5,785 bases of DNA, taken from positions 4,911 to 10,695 of the forward strand of contig DBDL01000057.1 of the NCBI GenBank assembly GCA_002293545.1, given 5' to 3'. The first letter of the stretch is position 1. Each line of letters begins with the position of its first letter. The DNA comes from Lachnoclostridium sp. UBA933 (lineage in GTDB: Bacteria > Bacillota > Clostridia > Lachnospirales > Lachnospiraceae). The notes beneath the pieces are model-generated. The model was given only the letters and a program-made list of their open reading frames with translations. It made no database searches and was not told the DNA's origin. The position numbers were made by a program, and so were the translations under genes. Shown here in pieces: positions 1 to 5,726 of the stretch.

Positions 1-1178
1 GGTGCGAATGTCGGGATTCCCTCAAACCGAATATCCTTCCCGCAAGTACATATCGTATCCCCAATCGAAAAAATCCCCGGATCAAATACCCCGATAATAT
101 CCCCGGCATATGCTTCGGTTACATGCTTCCGTTCACTTGCCATCATCTGCTGCGGCTGGGACAGCCGGATTTTTTTGTTCCCCTGGACATGCATAACCTC
201 CATGCCGGCTTCAAATTTTCCGGAACAGATTCGGATAAATGCAATCCGGTCACGGTGCGCTTTGTTCATATTTGCTTGTATTTTAAATACAAACGCCGAA
301 AAATCCCCGGAAAACGGATTGATTTCTTCCCCCTTTGATTTTCTCGGAAGCGGTGACGTCGTCATTTCCAAAAACCTCTGTAAAAACGGTTCGACACCGA
401 AATTTGTCAAAGCAGAACCAAAAAAGACAGGTGATAACTTGCCGTCCCGGATTTTATCAAGGTCGTATTCATCACTGGCACCGTCCAATAGTTCGATTCC
501 CTCTGTCAGGATATCATGGTTCTCTTTCGTAATCAGCTCATCCAGATTTTCATCACCCAGCTTGGCGTCAATGGATTCGGCTTTCTGACCGTTATCCGAG
601 GCAATAAAGCGTGTGATGGTTTCACTGGACCGGTCATAAACACCCTGAAAGCTCTTTCCGGAACCAATCGGCCAGTTAATCGGACATGTCCGGATTCCGA
701 GTACGGTTTCAATTTGGTCAATCAATTCAAAAGGGTCCATTGCTTCACGGTCCATTTTATTGACAAATGTAAAAATAGGAATCCCTCTCATGACACATAC
801 TTTAAACAACTTGATTGTCTGTGCCTCCACGCCTTTGGAACCGTCCACGACCATGACCGCGGAATCCGCCGCCATCAAGGTACGGTACGTATCTTCGGAA
901 AAATCCTGATGTCCGGGTGTGTCTAAAATATTGATACAGCAATCATTATAATTAAACTGGAGTACGGAAGATGTTACGGAAATCCCTCTTTCTTTCTCAA
1001 TTTCCATCCAATCCGACACCGCATGTTTGGCGGCTTTCCTTCCCTTGACGGAACCTGCCAGATTGATGGCGCCGCCATAAAGCAAAAACTTCTCCGTCAA
1101 TGTCGTTTTTCCGGCATCCGGATGAGAGATAATGGCAAATGTCCTGCGTTTTTCAATTTCATTTTTGTATTGGTTCAA
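1..1178 (-). CDS. prfC: Peptide chain release factor 3 (RF3), N-terminal 392 codons, cut by window edge
   Basis: RF3 is a cytoplasmic translational GTPase that removes RF1/RF2 from the ribosome after peptide release. The reading frame is open from a TTG at 1178 to the left edge. Visible motifs: G1 P-loop HPDAGKTT (residues 19-26), the RF3-specific AGSVKGRK segment (41-48), SDWMEIEKERGISVTSS (55-71, switch I/G2), G3 DTPGH (86-90), G4 NKMD (140-143) and a G5-like FFGSAL (252-257). The EF-Tu-like domain II follows, with FVFKIQANM (296-304) and HRDRIAF (308-314), and the sequence breaks off at GIPTFA (387-392). RF3 proteins are about 525-530 residues, so roughly 135 C-terminal residues lie outside. 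The TTG start is supported by GGAGGAA 7 nt upstream of it and an in-frame TGA six codons upstream; the first in-frame ATG is residue 58 and would delete the P-loop. The AGSVKGRK/SDWMEIEKERG pattern separates it from EF-G, LepA and TypA. Divergent from trhA. Confidence 0.96.
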   Translation of the reverse strand, partial: MNQYKNEIEKRRTFAIISHPDAGKTTLTEKFLLYGGAINLAGSVKGRKAAKHAVSDWMEIEKERGISVTSSVLQFNYNDCCINILDTPGHQDFSEDTYRTLMAADSAVMVVDGSKGVEAQTIKLFKVCVMRGIPIFTFVNKMDREAMDPFELIDQIETVLGIRTCPINWPIGSGKSFQGVYDRSSETITRFIASDNGQKAESIDAKLGDENLDELITKENHDILTEGIELLDGASDEYDLDKIRDGKLSPVFFGSALTNFGVEPFLQRFLEMTTSPLPRKSKGEEINPFSGDFSAFVFKIQANMNKAHRDRIAFIRICSGKFEAGMEVMHVQGNKKIRLSQPQQMMASERKHVTEAYAGDIIGVFDPGIFSIGDTICTCGKDIRFEGIPTFA

Positions 1179-1183
1179 TGTGA

Positions 1184-1190
1184 TTCCTCC
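1184..1190 (-). promoter_or_regulatory. Ribosome binding site that fixes the TTG start of prfC
   Basis: Read on the minus strand this is GGAGGAA, with 7 nt between GGAGG and the TTG at 1178. It is a near-perfect Shine-Dalgarno and is the main reason for accepting the TTG start, since no ATG or GTG lies at a suitable distance in frame. Confidence 0.85.
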
Positions 1191-1208
1191 GTATCAAGAT
1201 GATACACC

Positions 1209-1237
1209 AGTTTAGCATAAATGATTTGTATTTACAA
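1209..1237 (-). promoter_or_regulatory. Predicted sigma-A promoter of prfC
   Basis: On the minus strand there is a -35-like TTGTAA (1237-1232), a 17-nt spacer and a -10-like TAAACT (1214-1209) preceded by TG in the extended -10 position (TGCTAAACT). Transcription would start near 1202, giving a leader of only about 24 nt before the TTG start. The -35 box is one half of a 12-bp palindrome, TTGTATTTACAA (1226-1237), which could be an operator or coincidence. Predicted by motif only. Confidence 0.6.
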
Positions 1238-1264
1238 CTTTTTTGTATTTTTGAAAGAATAACA

Positions 1265-1293
1265 TTGACAGATGCAAAACATAGTATTAAGAT
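1265..1293 (+). promoter_or_regulatory. Predicted sigma-A promoter of trhA (hemolysin III family gene)
   Basis: A consensus -35 TTGACA (1265-1270), a 17-nt spacer and a -10 TAAGAT (1288-1293, five of six consensus bases). The start would be near 1300, leaving a leader of about 60 nt before the ATG at 1362. It is back to back with the prfC promoter, with the two -35 boxes about 28 bp apart. A short inverted repeat, GTAGT/ACTAC at 1300-1319, lies right at the predicted start. Confidence 0.75.
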
Positions 1294-1361
1294 ATAGTTG
1301 TAGTGGTTATTAAAACTACTTGTCGAAATAAATGAATAATTGACGAAAGGAACAGAATATT

Positions 1362-2060
1362 ATGGATAATAGTGTCAACAATTTAGAAGCGCTCACTTTC
1401 GTAAAGGAGAAAAAACATAAAATCAGTTTGCCGGATTATACATTAGGCGAAGAACTTGTCAGTTCCATCTCACACGGATTGGGTGCGGTTTTTGGAATCG
1501 TTGCGTTGATATTATGTGTTGTGAAGTCCGTCGGCGCCGGAGATGCTCTCGCCATTGTAAGCGGCTGTCTGTACGGTTCTATGCTGATTTTATTATACAG
1601 TATGTCAACGATTTATCATGCTTTGAAACGTAATATGGCAAAGCGTGTTTTTCGCGTATTCGATCACTGTACGATTTTCCTGCTGATTGCCGGAACCTAT
1701 ATTCCGATTGTACTCGTCGGTATCGGCGGTTTTTGGGGATGGATATTTTTTGGAGTCGTGACCGGCGCCGCGGTGCTTGGTATCGTTTTAAATGCCATTG
1801 ATGTCGAACGCTTCCGTATCTTCTCCATGATTTGCTATCTTGCCATGGGATGGGTCATTGTATTTGGCTCCCGTCTGCTGGCAGCCGCACTTCCCAGCGA
1901 CGGTATTGTCTTTTTGATAACCGGCGGAATCGTATACACGCTTGGCGCCGTACTGTATGCCCTTGGAAAAAAGAAAAAATATCTGCATTCCATATGGCAC
2001 TTTTTCGTTTTAGGCGGCAGTGTTTTGCATTTTATCGCGATTTACGGATATGTGCTTTAA
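1362..2060 (+). CDS. trhA: Hemolysin III / TrhA / PAQR-family seven-helix membrane protein
   Basis: A 232-residue integral membrane protein of the hemolysin III (YqfA/YplQ/TrhA) branch of the PAQR/CREST superfamily. Hydrophobic segments lie roughly at residues 33-54, 62-85, 102-119, 123-143, 152-174, 182-202 and 210-230. The family's proposed metal-site residues are visible: S82-x3-H86 at the end of the second helix, D101 (DHCTIFLLIAGTYIP, 101-115) and H209-x3-H213 in the last helix, with the ISHGLG motif at 36-41. Length is typical of the family. The ATG is preceded by AAAGGA at 1346-1351, 10 nt away. Bacterial members have been linked to membrane fluidity homeostasis; the haemolysin name comes from one early Bacillus cereus study and should not be read as evidence of a toxin. 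The enzymatic activity is inferred from the superfamily and is not proven for this protein. It has its own promoter and terminator, so it is probably monocistronic. Its end overlaps the end of aroA by 29 bp. Confidence 0.92.
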   Translation: MDNSVNNLEALTFVKEKKHKISLPDYTLGEELVSSISHGLGAVFGIVALILCVVKSVGAGDALAIVSGCLYGSMLILLYSMSTIYHALKRNMAKRVFRVFDHCTIFLLIAGTYIPIVLVGIGGFWGWIFFGVVTGAAVLGIVLNAIDVERFRIFSMICYLAMGWVIVFGSRLLAAALPSDGIVFLITGGIVYTLGAVLYALGKKKKYLHSIWHFFVLGGSVLHFIAIYGYVL

Positions 2061-3345
2061 TGGAAACGGCGTTTCCCAGTATTTCAAAATACTTGGGAAA
2101 CGTCTTTTTACAGCAATCGGGATCCAGTATTTCAATCCCCTCCCTCATACATCCGATCAATGAAAATGCCATTGCCATACGATGATCCTCATATGTCCTG
2201 ATTTTTGCCGGCTTGATTTCACCGGGAACAATCACCAGTCCGTTTTCACTTTCTGTCACCTCAATCCCCAACCGGTTCAGCTCTGACGAAACCGCCGATA
2301 ACCGGTCTGACTCCTGTCCCCGGATATGCCCTACGTTTCGTATGACTGTCTTTCCTTTTAAAAAGGGCGCCATGGCGGCGAGTGTCATGGTTTGGTCGGA
2401 AAAGTCACTCATATCTATGTCCACACCATTCATTTCCCCATTCTCAGGTCCTGTGACATTCAGTCCTTCCGGTCTTTCATCAACCGTACACCCCATTTGC
2501 TCCAATAAGGCAACAAACCTGATATCCCCCTGCATTGATTTGCGGGAAACATTCCTTACCGTAACGCTTCCGCCGGTCAGTGCGGCAAGTGCATAGAAGT
2601 AACACGCCGACGATATGTCCGGCTCGATTCGGTATTCCTTTCTTTGTAAACAACGGCTGGCGGGAACCTCATACAGGCAATCCGATTTTTTGCGGATCGT
2701 CACCCCAAAGCTCTCCATCATTTGCTCGGTAATTTCTACGTACGATTTTGCCGTCCGGTTTCCGGTCAGACGAATCATGAATTTATTCTTTCGGGTTACC
2801 CCTGTCATCAGGAGGGCACTCAAAAACTGACTGCTCTGGTCAATATTCAGCGGAACCTCTTTGATATCCCGTTCCGTATAACCTGCCAGATAAAAGGGAA
2901 AACAATACGGCTTCCCGCGGTACCCTATCCTTGCGCCGAGAAGCTCTAAGGCTTCCAATAAAGGTTTCATCGGACGGCTTTTCATCTGCTCCGACGAATC
3001 CATATAAAAACTGCCGCCGGATAAGGCGAGCATTGCCGTAAGGAATCTTGCCGCCGTTCCGGCACTTCCGACATTTATCTCCGCATTTTTTACCCTTTCA
3101 AGCGGAATTCTCTTTCCGATCAGCGTCGTATGATTTTCCTTATCCGGTTCCATCCGATATCCCAAAGTTTTTAATGCATTTACGAACACCTCTGTGTCAC
3201 TGCTGTAAACTGTCCCATGAAGCAAGGTATCGTTTTCCGACAGAGCCGCCAAAAGCAGCGCCCGGTTCATGATACTTTTGGAGCCCGGAACCTCCGCCGT
3301 AAACTCCGGGGGGGTTTTTACCGGTTTTATCTTTATACCGTTCAC
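2032..3345 (-). CDS. aroA: 3-phosphoshikimate 1-carboxyvinyltransferase (EPSP synthase)
   Basis: This cytoplasmic enzyme joins shikimate-3-phosphate and phosphoenolpyruvate to make EPSP, the sixth step of the shikimate pathway to chorismate and aromatic amino acids. It has 437 residues (E. coli AroA 427). Visible landmarks: GSKSIMNR (21-28, K23, S24, R28), GSAGTAARF (93-101), MKSRP (121-125), SSQFLSALLM (171-180), SMQGDIRF (270-277), catalytic Asp in SDFSDQTMT (D317), QESDR (344-348), YEDHRMAM (385-392) and CKKTFPKYF (412-420, K414). Departures from E. coli AroA are Q120 where E. coli has PEP-phosphate-binding R124, F101 for P101 and A99 for M99; I think this pattern occurs in clostridial homologues. 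The start is GTG 3345: GGAAGG lies 8 nt upstream (3359-3354), an in-frame TAA lies eight codons upstream, and the next ATG (residue 26) would remove the GSK loop. No other shikimate gene is adjacent. No convincing terminator is seen past its stop. Confidence 0.95.
   Translation of the reverse strand: MNGIKIKPVKTPPEFTAEVPGSKSIMNRALLLAALSENDTLLHGTVYSSDTEVFVNALKTLGYRMEPDKENHTTLIGKRIPLERVKNAEINVGSAGTAARFLTAMLALSGGSFYMDSSEQMKSRPMKPLLEALELLGARIGYRGKPYCFPFYLAGYTERDIKEVPLNIDQSSQFLSALLMTGVTRKNKFMIRLTGNRTAKSYVEITEQMMESFGVTIRKKSDCLYEVPASRCLQRKEYRIEPDISSACYFYALAALTGGSVTVRNVSRKSMQGDIRFVALLEQMGCTVDERPEGLNVTGPENGEMNGVDIDMSDFSDQTMTLAAMAPFLKGKTVIRNVGHIRGQESDRLSAVSSELNRLGIEVTESENGLVIVPGEIKPAKIRTYEDHRMAMAFSLIGCMREGIEILDPDCCKKTFPKYFEILGNAVSIKAHIRKSR
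2070..2109 (+). terminator. Intrinsic terminator of trhA, located inside the aroA coding sequence
   Basis: A long hairpin begins 10 nt after the trhA stop: CGTTTCCC at 2070-2077 pairs with GGGAAACG at 2095-2102, and the inner part GTATT/AATAC continues the stem to a TCAA loop, with a single bulged A on the right arm. It is followed by TCTTTTT (2103-2109). On the opposite strand the same hairpin is not followed by a T-tract, so it should act only on plus-strand transcripts. The whole element is also translated as part of the aroA C-terminus (TFPKYFEILGNAV, residues 415-427). Confidence 0.8.
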
Positions 3346-3353
3346 AATTCTTA

Positions 3354-3359
3354 CCTTCC
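3354..3359 (-). promoter_or_regulatory. Ribosome binding site that supports the GTG start of aroA
   Basis: Minus-strand GGAAGG ends 8 nt before the GTG at 3345. An ATG just upstream (3366-3364) overlaps this site but is in another frame and opens only a 63-codon shadow frame. Confidence 0.7.
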
Positions 3360-3386
3360 ATCCTGTTTATTTGAATCATCAGATTC

Positions 3387-3415
3387 ATATTACATCAGCC
3401 GGGGATAAAACACAA
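3387..3415 (-). promoter_or_regulatory. Possible promoter of aroA
   Basis: On the minus strand, TTGTGT (3415-3410), a 17-nt spacer and TAATAT (3392-3387). Both boxes are weak matches to consensus, so this is tentative. Transcription would start near 3380, inside a perfect 6-bp inverted repeat (3372-3387), giving a leader of about 35 nt. Confidence 0.35.
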
Positions 3416-3494
3416 CCGGTTTTTACCGGCGGCAGCCAAAAATGTAACCGGGTAACGGACTGCCAACGTTTTTCCGAAAAAACAATTCCTTTAC

Positions 3495-3523
3495 TTGAAA
3501 AAAAAAATAGTTTCGTGTATAAT
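3495..3523 (+). promoter_or_regulatory. Predicted strong sigma-A promoter of the fba-pfp operon
   Basis: TTGAAA (3495-3500), a 17-nt spacer and a perfect TATAAT (3518-3523). The start would be near 3530, giving a leader of about 30 nt. A run of ten A (3498-3507) covers the end of the -35 box and the first part of the spacer. A short inverted repeat, GCAAT-T-ATTGC (3524-3534), sits at the predicted start. A near-consensus promoter fits a highly expressed glycolytic gene. Confidence 0.8.
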
Positions 3524-3559
3524 GCAATTATTGCTTAAATAGAGAAAGGAAAAAATATT

Positions 3560-4495
3560 ATGTCATTAACAACTACCAAAAAAATGTTTCAAAAAGCGTA
3601 TGAAGGCGGTTATGCAATCGGGGCTTTCAACGTAAATAACATGGAAATCGTGCAGGGAATCACCGAGGCTGCACAGGAACTTGGATCGCCGGTCATTTTA
3701 CAGGTAAGTGCGGGCGCACGCAAATATGCCAGTCATACTTATCTTATGAAATTAGTCGAAGCGGCAGTAGCCGATACCGATGTGTCCATTGCTCTGCATT
3801 TGGATCACGGTGCCGATTATGAAATCTGCAAAAGCTGTATTGACGGCGGATTTACCTCTGTTATGATTGACGGCAGTCACCACAGCTTTGCCGACAATAT
3901 CAGTCTGACCAAAAAAGTCGTAGAATATGCCCATTCCAAAGGCGTTACCGTGGAGGGAGAACTCGGTCAATTAGCAGGCATTGAAGACGATGTCAATGTA
4001 TCTGCCGAAAATGCTTCTTATACACAGCCGGAACAGGTTGAAGAATTCGTAAACAAAACAGGAGTGGATTCTCTTGCTATCGCCATCGGTACAAGCCACG
4101 GCGCTTTTAAATTCAAACCGGGTCAGAAACCCGAACTTCGTTTTGATATTTTAGAGGAAGTTTCCAAAAGACTTCCGAACTTCCCAATTGTACTGCACGG
4201 CGCCTCCAGTGTTCCGCAGCAGTTTTTGGAAGAAATTAACCAATTCGGCGGAAATATGCCGGGAGCCATCGGTATTCCGGAAGACATGCTTCGTCAGGCT
4301 GCCAAAAGCGCCGTATGTAAAATCAACATTGACAGCGATATCCGTATGGCAATGACAGCGGCAATCCGCAAACATCTTTTCGAGCATCCCGATCATTTTG
4401 ATCCGCGTCAGTACCTTCTCCCTGCACGTCAGGCAGTAAAAGATATGGTATCACATAAAATGCGCAATGTACTCGGCTGCGAAGGTAAGGAGTGA
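3560..4495 (+). CDS. fba: Class II (zinc-dependent) fructose-1,6-bisphosphate aldolase
   Basis: This cytoplasmic enzyme reversibly cleaves fructose-1,6-bisphosphate into dihydroxyacetone phosphate and glyceraldehyde-3-phosphate in glycolysis and gluconeogenesis. The 311-residue protein shows the class II TIM-barrel landmarks in order: GAFNVNNME (21-29), LHLDHGADYE (79-88) with catalytic D82 and zinc ligand H83, MIDGSHHSF (102-110), VEGELGQLAGIEDD (131-144) with E134, GTSHGAFKF (177-185) with zinc ligand H180, LHGASSVP (212-219) with zinc ligand H213, and the phosphate-binding KINIDSDIR (254-262). The HGASSVP form and the C-terminus (HFDPRQYLLPAR) fit the class IIB branch common in Firmicutes; specificity for fructose rather than tagatose bisphosphate is inferred from that branch and from the adjacent phosphofructokinase. 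The ATG is preceded by AAAGGA (3545-3550) 9 nt upstream. It is first in an operon with pfp. Confidence 0.95.
   Translation: MSLTTTKKMFQKAYEGGYAIGAFNVNNMEIVQGITEAAQELGSPVILQVSAGARKYASHTYLMKLVEAAVADTDVSIALHLDHGADYEICKSCIDGGFTSVMIDGSHHSFADNISLTKKVVEYAHSKGVTVEGELGQLAGIEDDVNVSAENASYTQPEQVEEFVNKTGVDSLAIAIGTSHGAFKFKPGQKPELRFDILEEVSKRLPNFPIVLHGASSVPQQFLEEINQFGGNMPGAIGIPEDMLRQAAKSAVCKINIDSDIRMAMTAAIRKHLFEHPDHFDPRQYLLPARQAVKDMVSHKMRNVLGCEGKE
4487..4492 (+). promoter_or_regulatory. Ribosome binding site of pfp, inside the fba 3' end
   Basis: AAGGAG lies within the last codons of fba, directly before its TGA (4493-4495), and 7 nt before the GTG at 4500. This placement selects the GTG start and suggests that translation of pfp is coupled to fba. 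Confidence 0.85.
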
Positions 4496-4499
4496 TCGT

Positions 4500-5726
4500 G
4501 TGAAACAGAATATGATTGTAGGACAAAGCGGCGGACCGACCGCCGCAATCAACGCCAGCCTTGCCGGAGTCATCCGTCAGGCGATGCGCAGCAAAGAAAT
4601 CGGTGAAGTTTACGGTGCATTGAACGGAATCGAAGGACTTCTTGACCGTCATATCATTGATTTGCGCAAAAGTATAAAAGATACGGAAGATTACAGCCGT
4701 CTTATGGCTACGCCGACAATGGCACTCGGTTCCTGCCGTTACAAATTACCGCAGGCACCGCACGACGACTATGAAAAGATATTAAAAATATTCAAAGACT
4801 ATGGAATCGGTTACTTTTTTTACATCGGCCGCAACGATTCGATGGACACAGTAAAACAGCTTTCCGCTTATTTTAAGATGAAAGGCGAAAACATCCTGTG
4901 CGTCGGCGTTCCCAAAACAATTGATAATGATTTGCCGAAAACCGATCACACACCCGGTTTCGGTTCTGCCGCCAAATACATTGCCGGTTCGATTGCCGAA
5001 CTCGCACTGGACTCATCTGTCTATGACATGTTTAATGTTGTCATTGTGGAGATTATGGGGCGAAATGCCGGATGGCTGACCGCTTCCGCCGCTCTCGCAA
5101 GAGAATCGGGCTGTGCGGCGCCGCAGCTGATCTACCTGCCGGAAACACCGTTTGATCCGGAGGCTTTTATTGAAAAAGTAAAATCCTATTCCAATGAAAA
5201 TCGTCCTCTGATTATCGCAGTATCAGAAGGCATTAAGACAAAAGACGGCGAATATGTGAGTGCATCGGGAGCTGTCAAAGACTCTTTCGGTCATGTTATG
5301 CTCGCCGGAACCGGCAATCACTTAAAGGAATTGATTAAAGAAAAAATAGGCTGCAAGGTGAGAAGCATTGAGTTTTCAACACTGCAGCGTACTGCCGGGC
5401 ATTACGCTTCGGCTACGGATATCGAAGAAGCCGCAAAGATCGGAGAAGAAGCCGTTCTTGCCGCCATCCGCGGGGAAACCGGTGTTATGATGATTTTTGA
5501 GCGGGTTTCTGACTCTCCTTACCTGACAAGATGCAGTACGGTTCCCATTGAAGAATGTGCCAACCTGGAAAAGACCGTCCCAAGCGAATGGATTATAGAC
5601 AGCTGTGACGTCAGCGAAGATATGATGAATTATCTTCGTCCGCTTGTCATCGGTCATGCCAAGGTCTATGAAAAGGGCGGAATGCCGTCTTATCTTTCAC
5701 TGGACAAGACAATTGCAGTAAAGTAA
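4500..5726 (+). CDS. pfp: Pyrophosphate-dependent 6-phosphofructokinase (PPi-PFK)
   Basis: It phosphorylates fructose-6-phosphate to fructose-1,6-bisphosphate, with pyrophosphate as the likely donor (reversible, EC 2.7.1.90). The protein has 408 residues from GTG 4500. Group A phosphofructokinase landmarks: VGQSGGPTAAIN (7-18), LGSCRYK (76-82), YIGRNDSMD (108-116), VPKTIDNDLPKTDHTPGFGSA (137-157) with catalytic D142 and D144, EIMGRNAGWL (184-193), SEGI (242-245) and STLQR (293-297). D113 replaces the glycine (E. coli G104) that admits ATP, and K139 in PKTIDND replaces the glycine of ATP enzymes (PGTIDND); both are the accepted marks of PPi use. Oddity: R111 stands where this loop normally has a second glycine. 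An upstream in-frame ATG at 4467, inside fba, has no ribosome binding site, and the ATG at 4512 is too far (19 nt) from AAGGAG. It is four bases after fba, whose substrate it makes. No terminator is seen before the window ends. An ATP-dependent enzyme is unlikely. Confidence 0.93.
   Translation: MKQNMIVGQSGGPTAAINASLAGVIRQAMRSKEIGEVYGALNGIEGLLDRHIIDLRKSIKDTEDYSRLMATPTMALGSCRYKLPQAPHDDYEKILKIFKDYGIGYFFYIGRNDSMDTVKQLSAYFKMKGENILCVGVPKTIDNDLPKTDHTPGFGSAAKYIAGSIAELALDSSVYDMFNVVIVEIMGRNAGWLTASAALARESGCAAPQLIYLPETPFDPEAFIEKVKSYSNENRPLIIAVSEGIKTKDGEYVSASGAVKDSFGHVMLAGTGNHLKELIKEKIGCKVRSIEFSTLQRTAGHYASATDIEEAAKIGEEAVLAAIRGETGVMMIFERVSDSPYLTRCSTVPIEECANLEKTVPSEWIIDSCDVSEDMMNYLRPLVIGHAKVYEKGGMPSYLSLDKTIAVK

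Noticed and set aside
123..926. Several plus-strand open frames (for example 175-588 and 516-926)
   Set aside because: They are antisense shadows of the continuous prfC frame, which has unmistakable GTPase and RF3 motifs.
1332..1343. Three-codon leader frame ATG-AAT-AAT-TGA before trhA
   Set aside because: It has no ribosome binding site and is too short to distinguish from chance in AT-rich DNA.
1980..2031. Possible aroA terminator using the T-rich antisense of the trhA lysine run (1970-1981)
   Set aside because: The T-rich tract is there on the minus strand, but no convincing hairpin precedes it; only the CCATATGG palindrome, which cannot form a useful stem.
1362..2060. Reading the hemolysin III homologue as a toxin or virulence factor
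   Set aside because: The family is widespread in non-pathogens and belongs to the PAQR superfamily; nothing in the sequence or neighbours suggests toxin secretion.
2213..2596. Plus-strand open frame of 127 codons opposite aroA
   Set aside because: Low-complexity Ser/Pro-rich translation with no recognisable motif and no ribosome binding site noted; it is explained as the antisense of aroA.
3197..3388. Minus-strand 63-codon frame overlapping the start of aroA
   Set aside because: Its coding potential is a frame shadow of aroA; the GTG start of aroA with GGAAGG explains this region better.
3313..3429. Direct repeat GGTTTTTACCGG at 3313-3324 and 3418-3429
   Set aside because: A single repeated 12-mer is about what chance gives in a window of this size; one copy is ordinary aroA coding sequence, and nothing suggests an attachment site or mobile element.
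4467..4499. Upstream ATG start for the phosphofructokinase, overlapping fba
   Set aside because: It has no ribosome binding site, lies inside conserved fba coding sequence and adds 11 residues not typical of the family; GTG 4500 has AAGGAG at ideal distance.
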